A DNA stretch of 64,000 nt, taken from positions 1-64,000 of the forward strand of contig NZ_JAIULG010000020.1 in the NCBI RefSeq assembly GCF_020169415.1, written 5' to 3'. Made by a program: the position numbers and the translations under genes. Each line of letters begins with the position of its first letter. Position 1 is the stretch's first letter. The stretch is from Tsukamurella sp. M9C (GTDB taxonomy: Bacteria > Actinomycetota > Actinomycetes > Mycobacteriales > Mycobacteriaceae). The notes beneath the pieces were generated by a model. It searched no databases. It was not told the DNA's origin and worked only from the letters and a program-made list of their open reading frames with translations. Positions 1-10,168 of this stretch are shown here, piece by piece.

Positions 1-242
1 GGGTGCGGGCCGCCTACCGCGCGGTCGCGGCGCTGGGCGCCTGGGTGGCCCTGCGCGACCTGCGGGCGGCGCTGCCCGGCGTGCCGCGCACCGTCGTCGA
101 CGAGGGCCTGCGCGCCCTGTACCCCGAGCCCGGCGTGCACATCGTCGCCGAGGACAACCTCAAGGCCCTCACCCCGGACGATCACGCCGCCGCGCTGCAG
201 CTGGGCGGCCGTCCCCTGCACGCGATACGGATCACCCGATGA
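1..242 (+). CDS. C-terminal part of an unidentified protein (5' truncated by window edge)
   Basis: The reading frame is open from the window edge to a TGA at 240-242. A GTG at position 3 exists, but the coding frame probably continues upstream. The visible 79 residues include RDLRAALPGVPRTVVDEGLR followed by a short strand region, which resembles a small winged-helix domain; that is only a visual impression. Its stop overlaps the ATG of the next gene (ATGA at 239-242), so the two are almost certainly translationally coupled and functionally linked to the large HerA-like ATPase. I do not recognise the family. Confidence 0.6.
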   Translation, partial: VRAAYRAVAALGAWVALRDLRAALPGVPRTVVDEGLRALYPEPGVHIVAEDNLKALTPDDHAAALQLGGRPLHAIRITR

Positions 243-3200
243 CGCTTTCCGACACCCAGCGCGCGGCGCTGCGTTCCGTCCGCCTGAGCTGGGCGCCCAC
301 GTACGAGGAGGTGTGGGACGCCGCAGCGGAGGACACGCACGTCGACGGCCTGCACACCGACGTCTGGGAGGACCTCGAGGACGCCCTCGGCGACGCCGTC
401 GCGTCGACCGGCGCCTCCCCGACGGGCCTGGTGATCACCGGCAACGCGGGCACCGGGAAGACCCACCTGCTCACCCGGTTCCGGTCCGAGGTGCAGGCGG
501 CCGGCCATTACTTCGTGCTGCTGGAGCTGCTCGACGCCTCCGACTTCTGGCGCGCCGCGCTGACCTCGCTGCGCAGCTCGCTGCTGCGCCCCGCCCGCGA
601 CCACGAGACCCAGCTCGCGCAGCTGCTGTGGCTGCTCTCCGACGAGGCCGGGCTCTCGCGCGCGCACCGCCGCGAGTTCTCGGGCGACGCGGTGCCCACG
701 CCGGAGGGCCTGGACGCGCTCGTCGCCGCGATGAGCAAGCGCCGCCCGCAGGTGCGGCAGTACCACGGCGTGCTGCGCGCGCTGGTGCTGCTGGCCTCCC
801 CGGACACCCGTCTCGCCGACCTCGGCTCCGCCTTCCTCGACGACATCGAGGTCGAGGAGACCGCCGCCGAGCGCCTGCACTGGGGGCTGCCCGCGCACGG
901 CTTCCCCGCCGTGGAGACGGTCCGCGCGGTCTCGGCGTTCATGGCGGAGACCGCGGCGACCGTCTTCGCCGTCGACCAGATCGACACCCTGCTCGCGCAG
1001 TCCGCGGCCACCCTCACCGCGCCGGACGCCGCGGAGAGCGAGGTCATCGAGCAGGTGGGCCACGGCCTGATGTCGCTGCGCCAGGGCCTCTATCGCACGG
1101 TGACCGTCGCCTGCATGCTGCCGACGGCGTGGGAGACGCTCTCCAGCCGGGCCACCGCATCCGTCGCCGCCCGGTTCCGAGTGGTCGGCCCGCTCAAGTC
1201 GCTGCCCGACGGTGCCATCGCCCGCGCCATCGTCGAGCGGAGGCTCACGGCCGCGTACCGCGCGAAGGAGTTCGTCCCGCCGCACCCCACCTGGCCGATC
1301 GCGCCGGAGGCCTTCGCCTCCGCGGTGCACCACACCCCGCGCGACCTGCTCACCAAGGTCGATGCGCACATCCGGGCGTGCGTCACCACCCGCACGGACT
1401 TCGAGCTCGCCTCCTTCGACGACGGGCCGGCGCGCGTGGCGCCGTCGGTCCCGGAGCCGACGCCGATGGAGCCCGCCGAGCCCCCCGCGGACCCGCCCGT
1501 CGACGTGCTGGCCCGCATCGACGAACAGTTCGAGGCGCTGCGGATCCGGGCCCGCGTCGGCGACGTGGCGACCGACCAGGCCGTCGCCGACAAGCGGATG
1601 GGCGGCCTCATCGAGGCCGGCCTGCGGGCGTGGACCCGCGAGGACGGCGGCGACGGCTTCCAGATCGAGCGCGGCAACAAGCAGCTCGACGGCCGGCTGC
1701 GGCGCCGCCTACCCGGCCGCGTCGAGGACGAGCAGCACTGGGCCTTCCGCGCGATCCCCGCTTCCAACGCCGTCGCCACCACCAACCGCGTCCAGAGCGC
1801 CGCGACGGCGGCCGGCGTCGCCGCCGGGATGGACCGGCGCAAGCTCTTCCTGCTGCGCTCCACGCCCTGGCCGACCAGCCCGAAGGCGTCGTCGGTGATC
1901 GCCGACGCCGTGGAGCGCGGCGCGGAGCTGCTCCCCCTCGACGAGGCCGATCTCGCCACCCTCGACGCGCTGGGCCGGATCATCGCGAACGGGCCCGACG
2001 GCCTCGACGACTGGCTCACGGCGCGGCGGCCCGCGCACGGGCTGCGGATGTTCGCGGGGCTCGACGGCGCCCCGAAGCCCGCGGCCGAGCGCCCCGCCTC
2101 GCGCCGCGCCCGCGGCATGATCCCCGGCGACGCGGTGGGCCGCGTGGGCGGGCTGTCGAGCTCCGTCGCCGACGTCATGTTCGGCGGGCCGCCGACCCCG
2201 CGCCCGGAGCCCGCGGCACCGAAGGCCGAGGTCCCGGCCGCGCCGGCGGCACCGTCGGGCCCGGCGGGCATCGCCGTCGGCCTAGGCCCGGACCACGCGC
2301 CCGTCACCGTCGACCTCGCCGAGCTGCGCAAGCACACCGCGATCTTCGCCGGCTCCGGCTCGGGGAAGACGGTGCTGATCCGCCGGCTCATCGAGGAGTG
2401 CGCGCTGCGCGGGGTGTCGGCGATCGTGCTGGACCCGAACAACGACCTGTCCCGGCTCGGCGAGGCGTGGCCGCAGGAGCCGTCGGGCTGGTGGGAGGGC
2501 GACGCCGAGCGGGCGCGCACCTACCTCGCCGACACGGACGTGGTGGTGTGGACGCCGAACCGGGCGTCCGCGCGACCGCTGGTGCTGCAGCCGATCCCGG
2601 ACTTCGCGGCGCTGCGCGCGGGCATGGACGGCGACGATCTCGACGCGCAGGAGGCGCGGGAAGGCTTCGCGATGGCCGTGGAGGCGTGCGCGAGCGCGCT
2701 GGAACAGCACGTCGGCGTGGGCGGATCGCGCCGCGAGCAGCAGCGCGCGATCCTGCGCGAGGCGCTCGACGCCTACGGCCGGGAGATCGGCCGCGCCGAC
2801 ATCCGGGCGTTCGCCGAGTTCCTCGGCGCGTGGGATTCGACGCGCAGCAGCCTCGGCAGCGCCGACAAGCTGGCGCCCGAGCTCGCCGCGAACCTGCAGG
2901 CGGCGCTCATCAACAACCCGCTGCTCGGCGGCCGCGGCGAGGCGGTCGACCCGGCGACACTGCTGACCCCCGCGGACGGCAAGCGCGCGCGGATCTCGGT
3001 GATCAGCCTCATCGGCCTGCCCGACGAGACGCAGCGGCAGACCTTCGTCGCGCAGCTGCAACTGGCGCTGTTCTCCTGGATCAAGCGCCATCCCGCGGGC
3101 GATCGTCCGCTGGGTTCGCTACTGGTGATGGACGAGGCGCAACAGATCGCGCCGTCGGGGTCGGTGAAGCCGTCCACGGAGTCGACGCTGCTGCTCGCCT

Positions 3201-3511
3201 CGCAGGCCCGCAAGTACGGGCTGGGGCTGGTGTTCGCGACGCAGGCCCCGAAGGGCCTGCACGACAAGATCGTCGGCAACAGCGCGACGCACTTCTACGG
3301 CAAGCTCAACGCGCCGGTGCAGATCCAGGCCGCGAAGGACCTGGCCGCCGCCCGCGGCGGGCGGCTCGACGGCATCGGCGGGCTGGGCGCGGGCGACTTC
3401 TATCTCGGGGCCGGCGCGGCGACGGTGCGCCTGCACTCACCGATGTGCCTGAGCCATCACGCCGCCAGTCCGCCCACCGAGGACGAGGTGCTGGCGATCG
3501 CCCGCGGCTGA
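239..3511 (+). CDS. Large ATP-binding protein: N-terminal AAA domain plus C-terminal HerA/DUF87-like ATPase
   Basis: This 1090-residue protein carries two separate nucleotide-binding modules. The first Walker A is GNAGTGKT at residues 68-75, with a Walker-B-like VFAVDQID about 170 residues later, typical of AAA/STAND ATPases. The second Walker A is GSGSGKT near residue 705, followed by LLVMDEAQQIAP near 962 and an ATQAP motif, the pattern of HerA/FtsK-type DUF87 translocases. The two modules are separated by a Pro/Ala-rich linker (about 630-690). The middle stretch contains an ERGNKQLDGRLRRR-type segment of unknown role. The start overlaps the upstream stop by 4 bp. HerA-type ATPases move DNA, often with a nuclease partner. 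Which process this one serves (DNA repair, phage defence, element maintenance) cannot be told from sequence alone. Its 3' end overlaps the convergent small gene by 75 bp. Confidence 0.85.
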   Translation: MTLSDTQRAALRSVRLSWAPTYEEVWDAAAEDTHVDGLHTDVWEDLEDALGDAVASTGASPTGLVITGNAGTGKTHLLTRFRSEVQAAGHYFVLLELLDASDFWRAALTSLRSSLLRPARDHETQLAQLLWLLSDEAGLSRAHRREFSGDAVPTPEGLDALVAAMSKRRPQVRQYHGVLRALVLLASPDTRLADLGSAFLDDIEVEETAAERLHWGLPAHGFPAVETVRAVSAFMAETAATVFAVDQIDTLLAQSAATLTAPDAAESEVIEQVGHGLMSLRQGLYRTVTVACMLPTAWETLSSRATASVAARFRVVGPLKSLPDGAIARAIVERRLTAAYRAKEFVPPHPTWPIAPEAFASAVHHTPRDLLTKVDAHIRACVTTRTDFELASFDDGPARVAPSVPEPTPMEPAEPPADPPVDVLARIDEQFEALRIRARVGDVATDQAVADKRMGGLIEAGLRAWTREDGGDGFQIERGNKQLDGRLRRRLPGRVEDEQHWAFRAIPASNAVATTNRVQSAATAAGVAAGMDRRKLFLLRSTPWPTSPKASSVIADAVERGAELLPLDEADLATLDALGRIIANGPDGLDDWLTARRPAHGLRMFAGLDGAPKPAAERPASRRARGMIPGDAVGRVGGLSSSVADVMFGGPPTPRPEPAAPKAEVPAAPAAPSGPAGIAVGLGPDHAPVTVDLAELRKHTAIFAGSGSGKTVLIRRLIEECALRGVSAIVLDPNNDLSRLGEAWPQEPSGWWEGDAERARTYLADTDVVVWTPNRASARPLVLQPIPDFAALRAGMDGDDLDAQEAREGFAMAVEACASALEQHVGVGGSRREQQRAILREALDAYGREIGRADIRAFAEFLGAWDSTRSSLGSADKLAPELAANLQAALINNPLLGGRGEAVDPATLLTPADGKRARISVISLIGLPDETQRQTFVAQLQLALFSWIKRHPAGDRPLGSLLVMDEAQQIAPSGSVKPSTESTLLLASQARKYGLGLVFATQAPKGLHDKIVGNSATHFYGKLNAPVQIQAAKDLAAARGGRLDGIGGLGAGDFYLGAGAATVRLHSPMCLSHHAASPPTEDEVLAIARG

Positions 3512-3763
3512 CGACCGGGCGGCACGCGCGTGGGTCCACGCGGGCAGCCCGACCATCGTCCAGAGGTCCGGCGCCGGCTCGGCGCCGAGCTCGCGCCGCG
3601 TCAGCTGCGCGTAGCGCTGCACCGCGGCGCGGGCCCCGCAGAGGTCGCCGGCGTCGAGGTGGGCCCGGGCGAGGGCGCGGTGCGCGTCCGCGCGGAGCGG
3701 GTCGCGGCGCACCGCCGCGGTCGCCGCCTCGACGGCGTCACGGCCGCCGTTCGATCCGTCCAT
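3437..3763 (-). CDS. Small BTAD/TPR-like protein (orphan bacterial transcriptional activator domain)
   Basis: The start at 3763 is chosen because GGAGG lies 6 nt upstream, giving 108 residues. The segment DAHRALARAHLDAGDLCGARAAVQRYAQLTRRELGAEPAPDL (split over residues ~25-65) matches the helical TPR-like BTAD domain of SARP/AfsR regulators, including the typical 'RELGxEPxPxL' ending. No DNA-binding domain is present, so it is not a complete SARP regulator. It could be a protein-interaction module or a remnant. The last 25 codons overlap the 3' end of the HerA-like gene on the opposite strand. Confidence 0.6.
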   Translation of the reverse strand: MDGSNGGRDAVEAATAAVRRDPLRADAHRALARAHLDAGDLCGARAAVQRYAQLTRRELGAEPAPDLWTMVGLPAWTHARAARSSAAGDRQHLVLGGRTGGVMAQAHR

Positions 3764-3850
3764 CGCGCACCTCCGATTCCCTGGGTCCATTGGACCCCGG
3801 CGAGGCGCGCTGCGAACGAGTAGCCGACTACCCGATTGTGCGGGCGGGCG

Positions 3851-5317
3851 TCAGCCCGCGGGGCGGGTGGCGCGACGGCGGGGCTGCTGGGCGCTGCCCT
3901 GGCCCTGCGGGCGGCCCTGGCCGGACGGTGCCTGCCGGGCGCCGGAGCGCTGCTGGCCGCCCTGGCCCTGACGACGCTGCTGGCCGCCCTGACCGGCGGA
4001 ACCGCCCTGGCCGCGACCGGCACCGTCGGACCGCTGCCCGGTGCCCTTGCCGCGCCCGGCGCGGCCCCGGCCCGGGGCGTGACCGCCGCCGGACCTGCGC
4101 TGCTGCTGCGGCTGCGGCGCGACGGGCTCGGGGGTGACGTACGGCGCGACCTCGCCGACGAGGTCGACGACGACCGGCGACGCGGCGGTCACGGCGACGG
4201 GCCGGGCGCTGATCGCGGCCTTCTTGAGCAGCGCTTGGGTGTCCTTGCGCTGATCGGAGGTCATCACGGTGACGACGGTGCCCTCGTTGCCGGCGCGGGC
4301 CGTGCGGCCGCTGCGGTGCAGGTAGGCCTTGTGCTCGGCCGGCGGGTCGACGTGGACGACGAGCTCGATGTCGTCGACGTGGACGCCGCGGGCCGCGATG
4401 TCGGTGGCGACGAGCACGCGGGCGGTGCCGGTGCTGAAGGCCTCGAGGTTGCGGTCGCGCTGCGGCTGGCTGAGGTTGCCGTGCAGGTCGCGCGCGGGGA
4501 TGCCGTCGGCGGTGAGCTGCTTCGCCAGCTTCTTGGCCTGGTGCTTGGTGCGGGTGAACAGGATGCGGCGGCCCGTGCCCGAGGCGAGGGCGCGCACCAG
4601 CTCGTTCTTGTCGTCCTTGCCGCCCACCTCGAAGACGTGGTGCGTCATGGCGACGACCGGCGAGTTCTCGGGGTCGACGGAGTGCGAGACCGGGTCGGTG
4701 AGGAACTTGCGGACCAGCTTGTCGACGCCGTTGTCCAGCGTGGCGGAGAACAGCATCCGCTGGCCGCCGGCCGGGGTCGCGGCCAGGATCCGGGTGACGA
4801 CGGGCAGGAAGCCGAGGTCGGCCATGTGGTCGGCCTCGTCGAGCACGGTGACCTCGACCCGCGACAGGTCGACGATGCGCTGCCGCATCAGGTCCTCGAG
4901 GCGGCCGGGGCACGCGACGACGATGTCGACGCCGTTGCTCAGCGCCTGCTCCTGGCGGGTCTGCTTCACCCCGCCGAAGATCGTGGTGACGCGCAGGCCG
5001 GCGGCGCGGGCCAGCGGCTCGACGGTGGCGGTGATCTGGGTGGCCAGCTCACGCGTGGGGGCGAGGACGAGGCCCGACGGCTTGCCCGCAGGGGCGCGAT
5101 GCCCGGCGATGCGCGCGACCAGCGGGATCGCGAAGGCCAGGGTCTTGCCCGAGCCCGTCTTCCCGCGGCCGAGCACGTCGCGGCCGGCGAGGGTGTCGGG
5201 GAGGGTGTCGGCCTGAATGGGGAACGGCGTGCTGCGGTCCATGTCGTTCAGGGCGGCGATGAGGTTCGAGGGGACGCCGAGGTCGGCGAAGGAACGGGTG
5301 GACACAGGGGTGCTCAC
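3851..5317 (-). CDS. DEAD-box ATP-dependent RNA helicase
   Basis: RNA helicase of the RhlE/DeaD type, unwinding structured RNA in ribosome assembly or mRNA turnover. From the GTG at 5317 (488 aa) the motifs are in order: Q motif PFPIQ (31-35), motif I GKTGSGKT (52-59), PTREL (87-91), DEAD (160-163), SAT (191-193), then the helicase-C motif HRSGRTARAG. The C-terminal ~110 residues are a basic Gln/Gly/Arg-rich low-complexity tail, usual for actinobacterial members and likely RNA-binding. A TTG at 5380 in the same frame would add 21 residues, but neither start has a strong Shine-Dalgarno. The gene is monocistronic and divergent from the lipoprotein gene. Confidence 0.92.
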   Translation of the reverse strand: MSTPVSTRSFADLGVPSNLIAALNDMDRSTPFPIQADTLPDTLAGRDVLGRGKTGSGKTLAFAIPLVARIAGHRAPAGKPSGLVLAPTRELATQITATVEPLARAAGLRVTTIFGGVKQTRQEQALSNGVDIVVACPGRLEDLMRQRIVDLSRVEVTVLDEADHMADLGFLPVVTRILAATPAGGQRMLFSATLDNGVDKLVRKFLTDPVSHSVDPENSPVVAMTHHVFEVGGKDDKNELVRALASGTGRRILFTRTKHQAKKLAKQLTADGIPARDLHGNLSQPQRDRNLEAFSTGTARVLVATDIAARGVHVDDIELVVHVDPPAEHKAYLHRSGRTARAGNEGTVVTVMTSDQRKDTQALLKKAAISARPVAVTAASPVVVDLVGEVAPYVTPEPVAPQPQQQRRSGGGHAPGRGRAGRGKGTGQRSDGAGRGQGGSAGQGGQQRRQGQGGQQRSGARQAPSGQGRPQGQGSAQQPRRRATRPAG

Positions 5318-5635
5318 GGTAAGGGGGTACCTAACGGTGGTGGTGGCGAAGGCGGCGGTGGCCGCATCCGTTCGCCGCAAGAAAAGAACCGGGAAATGGT
5401 CTCGAGCCGAGATCGGCGAGTCAGGGGCCCGGGTGCCCTACGACGGCGCGGGACGTCACCGTCCCGCATGTTCCACAGCATAGCAAACCTGTTCGCATCG
5501 TCCCGCATAATCGATGGTGGAGTGCCGATGCTCACACACTGTGCGTTCGCACCCTCATGAAACGCGGAGGCGATTCATGAGCGACAATGCAGTCATAAGG
5601 CGCGCACGTCGACGCGCACCAGGGGAGGCATAATC
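5318..5635. other. Intergenic region between divergent helicase and lipoprotein genes
   Basis: There is no convincing gene in these 318 bases. A -10-like TATGCT on the minus strand (5477-5482) would give the helicase a leader of about 160 nt; long leaders are common for DEAD-box helicase mRNAs. The decamer CGTCCCGCAT occurs twice (about 5459-5468 and 5499-5508). A clear ribosome binding site (GGGGAGG) precedes the lipoprotein ATG at 5636. The promoter assignments are tentative. Confidence 0.4.
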
Positions 5636-6187
5636 ATGACCGCACGTACGAGGATCCATCCGCTCCGCGGCCGCGGGGGCGCGGCACTGGTCGTCGGGGC
5701 TTCACTGTTCGCACTGGCCGGTTGCGGCTCGGTGGCGGGGACCGGCTCGGCGGACCCGCAGGACGTCGCCGCCTATCAGAGCACCATCGCGTCGTCGCGG
5801 GCCGCCGCCGCGGCGGCCGCGGGCAAGTCCGCGTGCTCCTCGTGGCAGTCCGGGTACGACACCCGCATCGTCGCGAGCCGCGCCACCGTCGCCTTCACCA
5901 AGGACCCGAAGTGGACCTGGGACGGCATCACCGGCCTGATCAACGCGGAGTTCGCCGCCATCGCCACGGAGACCGGCCGGTTGCCGGGCATCATCGCGAC
6001 GGAGAACCTCGCGCCCACGATCAAGACCGCGATCACGGACTACAAGGCCAAGCTCGACGCCTACAACGACGGCCTGCGGGCCGATCAGGCCGCGCGCGGC
6101 TCGGGCGAGAACACGTGGGTCAAGAGCAACCCGGCGTTCTCGGCGCTGGGCGATGCGGCCAGCGCCGTGCGTCGCGTTTGCGCCTGA
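5636..6187 (+). CDS. Exported lipoprotein, paralogue of the next gene
   Basis: 183 residues with a basic N-terminus, a hydrophobic stretch and a lipobox LAGC ending at about residue 31, so it should be lipidated and anchored outside the membrane. The mature domain (about 60-183) is helical and shares with the next gene the pattern KDPKWTWDGI...LPGIIA...DQAARGSGENTW..SNPAF....C. The two are clearly tandem paralogues. It contains paired Cys near the start and end of the domain (ACSSW and RRVC), which may form a disulfide. Ribosome binding site GGGGAGG lies 8 nt upstream. I do not know a named family or function. Confidence 0.8.
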   Translation: MTARTRIHPLRGRGGAALVVGASLFALAGCGSVAGTGSADPQDVAAYQSTIASSRAAAAAAAGKSACSSWQSGYDTRIVASRATVAFTKDPKWTWDGITGLINAEFAAIATETGRLPGIIATENLAPTIKTAITDYKAKLDAYNDGLRADQAARGSGENTWVKSNPAFSALGDAASAVRRVCA

Positions 6188-6289
6188 TCGACAACTACGT
6201 GTTCGAGATCACGAAGATTTCCGTACACTGACGTCGTTCGCCGGGCTATCTTCTTGATGTTCATCATTTGACATCGAGAGGTAATCATC

Positions 6290-6808
6290 GTGACCATTCG
6301 TATCTGGGGCGCCCGCACCGTCTCCGCCGGCCTGCTGGCCGCCGCCCTCGCCACTCCCCTCGCCGGTGTCGCCGCCGCCGCGCCGACGCCGGTTCCCGGC
6401 GCGCCGGCGGCGCCCGGCGCGCCGGCGGCCTCGCCCGCCCGCGCCGCGTACGACCTGTGGAACACCAACCGCGCGCCGCGGCAGGCCGCGAGCCGCGCCG
6501 CCGTCCAGGCCACCAAGAACAAGGACTGGACCTGGGAGGGCATCGCCCCGACGCTCGACGCCGAGCAGAACGCGCTGCGCGTCGAGCTGGGCACGCTGCC
6601 GGGCACCATCGGCCGCGCCGCGTCGAACCCGCAGTTGGTCGCGGCGCTGCGGACCTACCAGACCCGCCTGACCGAGTACTCGCGCGCCCTCGCCGCCGAC
6701 CGCGCGGCCCGCGGCAGCGAAGGCGCCACGTGGAAGCTGTCCAACCCGGCCCTCCAGCGCGTGTACGACGCCTGCAACGCGGTCGTCGCCGTCGGAAAGA
6801 AGCTCTGA
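6290..6808 (+). CDS. Secreted protein, tandem paralogue of the preceding lipoprotein
   Basis: 172 residues from a GTG at 6290, with GAGAGG upstream. The signal peptide is of the Sec type (AALATPLAGVAAAAPTP) with no lipobox, followed by a Pro/Ala-rich linker. The domain NKDWTWEGIAPTLDAEQNAL...LPGTIGRAASN...ADRAARGSEGATWKLSNPALQ is homologous to residues 80-180 of the preceding lipoprotein. One copy is membrane-tethered and the other is free, a pattern that suggests complementary surface and secreted versions of one function. Function unknown. Confidence 0.8.
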   Translation: MTIRIWGARTVSAGLLAAALATPLAGVAAAAPTPVPGAPAAPGAPAASPARAAYDLWNTNRAPRQAASRAAVQATKNKDWTWEGIAPTLDAEQNALRVELGTLPGTIGRAASNPQLVAALRTYQTRLTEYSRALAADRAARGSEGATWKLSNPALQRVYDACNAVVAVGKKL

Positions 6809-6826
6809 CCCCACCCCGGAACGACG

Positions 6827-6870
6827 CGAAGGCCCCCGTCCTCTCCTCGCGGAGTGGACGGGGGCCTTCG
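6827..6870. terminator. Bidirectional intrinsic terminator between secreted protein gene and rpsQ
   Basis: A perfect 15-bp inverted repeat (CGAAGGCCCCCGTCC at 6827-6841, complement at 6856-6870) encloses a loop that itself holds CTCC/GGAG. It sits between convergent genes and should end both the 6290-6808 transcript and the S10 operon. Confidence 0.85.
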
Positions 6871-6893
6871 TCGTCTGTGCGGTGCGGGTGGGC

Positions 6894-7178
6894 CTACTTG
6901 GCCTTCTCCAGCACCTCCACCAGGCGCCAGTGCTTGCTGGCGCTCAGCGGACGGGTCTCCATGATCCGGACGCGGTCGCCGACACCGGCGACGCCCTCTT
7001 CGTCATGCGCCTTCACCTTGGAGGTGGTGCGGATGATCTTGCCGTACAGGGAGTGCTTCACGCGGTCCTCGAGCTCGACGACGATGGTCTTCTCCATCTT
7101 GTCGGACACGACGTACCCGATGCGGACCTTGCGGCTGTTCCGCTCCTCGGTGGTCACATTGCTTCCGTTCTCACTCAT
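6894..7178 (-). CDS. rpsQ: 30S ribosomal protein uS17
   Basis: 94 residues. The core [20 protein letters not shown] and the [20 protein letters not shown] segment are diagnostic of S17, a primary 16S rRNA binder in the body of the small subunit. It is the last gene of the S10 operon. Its ATG overlaps the end of rpmC by 4 bp, and a terminator follows directly. Confidence 0.97.
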   Translation of the reverse strand: MSENGSNVTTEERNSRKVRIGYVVSDKMEKTIVVELEDRVKHSLYGKIIRTTSKVKAHDEEGVAGVGDRVRIMETRPLSASKHWRLVEVLEKAK

Positions 7179-7405
7179 GCGGCGTCACCCTCCGGGCCCG
7201 AGGCCAGGCCGAGCTCCCGCTCGCGCAGGATCGTGTAGATCCGGGCGATGTCGGTACGCACGGTGCGCAGGCGACGGTTGTTGCTCATCTGCCCGGTGGC
7301 CATCTGGAACCGCAGGTTGAACAGCTCCTCCTTGGCCTCGCGCAGCTTCTCCACCAGCTCGTCCGCGGTGAGACCGCGAAGATCAGCGGCGACGGTGTTC
7401 GACAT
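7175..7405 (-). CDS. rpmC: 50S ribosomal protein uL29
   Basis: 76 residues. The two-helix L29 signature [19 protein letters not shown] and [19 protein letters not shown] is visible. The protein sits at the peptide exit tunnel, near the signal-recognition-particle and trigger-factor docking site. It overlaps rpsQ by 4 bp downstream and abuts rplP upstream, as in other S10 operons. Confidence 0.97.
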   Translation of the reverse strand: MSNTVAADLRGLTADELVEKLREAKEELFNLRFQMATGQMSNNRRLRTVRTDIARIYTILRERELGLASGPEGDAA

Positions 7406-7821
7406 CAGAACTGCTCCTCTCGGGTCACGATGCGGGTCTTGCAGGGGAGCTTGTGCTGGGCGCGACGCAGGGCCTCGCGAGCGGTCTCCTCATTGGGGTA
7501 GGTCATCTCGAACAGCACGCGACCGGGCTTGACGTTCGCGACCCACCACTCGACCGAACCCTTACCGGAACCCATGCGGGTCTCGGCGGGCTTCTTCGTG
7601 AGGGGGCGGTCCGGGAAGATGTTGATCCAGACCTTGCCGCCACGCTTGATGTGCCGGTTGATGGCGATACGAGCGGACTCGATCTGACGGTTGGTGATGT
7701 AGGCGGGCTCGAGAGCCTGGATGCCGTAGTCACCGAACGTCACATGGTTGCCGCCCTTGGACTGGCCGGAACGGCCGGGGTGGTGCTGCTTGCGGTGCTT
7801 CACCCGACGGGGGATCAACAT
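7405..7821 (-). CDS. rplP: 50S ribosomal protein uL16
   Basis: 138 residues starting at [17 protein letters not shown], the universal L16 N-terminus. The frame stays open another 45 codons upstream, but that extension lies inside rpsC and is not part of the protein. Core segments [18 protein letters not shown] and [16 protein letters not shown] are conserved. The protein helps form the A-site tRNA and peptidyl-transferase environment. Confidence 0.97.
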   Translation of the reverse strand: MLIPRRVKHRKQHHPGRSGQSKGGNHVTFGDYGIQALEPAYITNRQIESARIAINRHIKRGGKVWINIFPDRPLTKKPAETRMGSGKGSVEWWVANVKPGRVLFEMTYPNEETAREALRRAQHKLPCKTRIVTREEQF

Positions 7822-7825
7822 GGCG

Positions 7826-9035
<1,210 letters not shown>

Positions 9036-9036
<1 letters not shown>

Positions 9037-9317
9037 TAGCGGCGCTTCGCCTTCCGGTCGTCCTTGATGTGGCCCTTGAACGTCCGCGTCGGGGCGAACT
9101 CGCCCAGCTTGTGACCCACCATGTTCTCCGAGACGAACACCGGCACGTGCTTGCGACCGTCATGGACGGCGAAGGTGTGACCGATGAAGTCGGGGATGAT
9201 GGTGGAGCGGCGCGACCAGGTCTTGATGACCTGCTTGGTGCCCTTGTCGTTCTGGACGTCGACCTTCGCGAGGAGGTGGTCGTCGACGAACGGGCCCTTC
9301 TTGAGGCTGCGTGGCAT
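9036..9317 (-). CDS. rpsS: 30S ribosomal protein uS19
   Basis: 93 residues, [19 protein letters not shown] followed by the conserved [22 protein letters not shown] segment (shortened here). S19 lies in the head of the small subunit next to S13. Position between rplB and rplV is standard. Confidence 0.97.
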
Positions 9318-9331
9318 TCTCTAACTCCCTC

Positions 9332-10168
9332 CTAGCGCTTGTTCTTACCGGACTTGCGGCGACGGACGATCATCTTGTCGCTCGCCTTGTTCTTGCGGGT
9401 GCGGCCCTCGGGCTTGCCCCACGGGCTCACCGGGTGGCGACCACCGGAGGTCTTACCCTCACCACCACCGTGCGGGTGGTCCACCGGGTTCATGACGACA
9501 CCACGGACGGTCGGGCGCTTGCCCTTCCAGCGCATGCGGCCGGCCTTGCCCCAGTTGATGTTGCTCTGCTCGGCGTTGCCCACCTCGCCGACGGTGGCGC
9601 GGCAGCGCACGTCGACGCGACGGATCTCGCCGGAGGGCATACGCAGGGTCGCGTACGCGCCCTCCTTGCCCAGCAGCTGGACGCTGGCACCGGCCGAGCG
9701 GGCCATCTTGGCACCGCCACCGGGACGCAGCTCCACGTTGTGGATCACCGTGCCGGCGGGGATGTTCCGCAGCGGCAGGCAGTTGCCCGGCTTGATGTCG
9801 GCGTTGGGGCCCGACTCCACGATGTCGCCCTGCTTCAGGTCCTTGGGGGCGAGGATGTAACGCTTCTCGCCGTCCAAGTAGTGCAGCAGTGCGATCCGCG
9901 AGGTGCGGTTGGGGTCGTACTCGATGTGCGCGACCTTGGCGTTGATGCCGTCCTTGTCGTGACGACGGAAGTCGATCAGACGGTAGGCGCGCTTGTGGCC
10001 GCCACCCTTGTGCCGGGTGGTGATGCGGCCGTGCGCGTTACGGCCACCACGGCCGTGCAGCGGACGGATCAGCGACTTCTCCGGGGTCGAACGCGTGACC
10101 TCGTCGAACGTCGAGCCCGACGAGCCGCGGCGACCCGGAGTGGTCGGCTTGTACTTACGGATAGCCAT
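9332..10168 (-). CDS. rplB: 50S ribosomal protein uL2
   Basis: 278 residues. The sequence [17 protein letters not shown], the central RNA-binding fold, and the C-terminal [19 protein letters not shown] motif identify L2. The last motif contains the invariant His near the peptidyl-transferase centre. Its ATG is directly after the rplW stop. Confidence 0.97.
   Translation of the reverse strand: MAIRKYKPTTPGRRGSSGSTFDEVTRSTPEKSLIRPLHGRGGRNAHGRITTRHKGGGHKRAYRLIDFRRHDKDGINAKVAHIEYDPNRTSRIALLHYLDGEKRYILAPKDLKQGDIVESGPNADIKPGNCLPLRNIPAGTVIHNVELRPGGGAKMARSAGASVQLLGKEGAYATLRMPSGEIRRVDVRCRATVGEVGNAEQSNINWGKAGRMRWKGKRPTVRGVVMNPVDHPHGGGEGKTSGGRHPVSPWGKPEGRTRKNKASDKMIVRRRKSGKNKR

Noticed and set aside
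182-1369. Long minus-strand open frame opposite the HerA-like gene
   Set aside because: Arg/Gly/Gln-rich shadow composition typical of third-position GC pairing; no start signal or family motif. Similar long shadows opposite most genes were discarded for the same reason.
313-4137. 1274-codon plus-strand frame over the same region
   Set aside because: Almost wholly Arg/Ala/Gly/Pro and out of phase with the motif-bearing 239-3511 frame; a GC-driven artefact.
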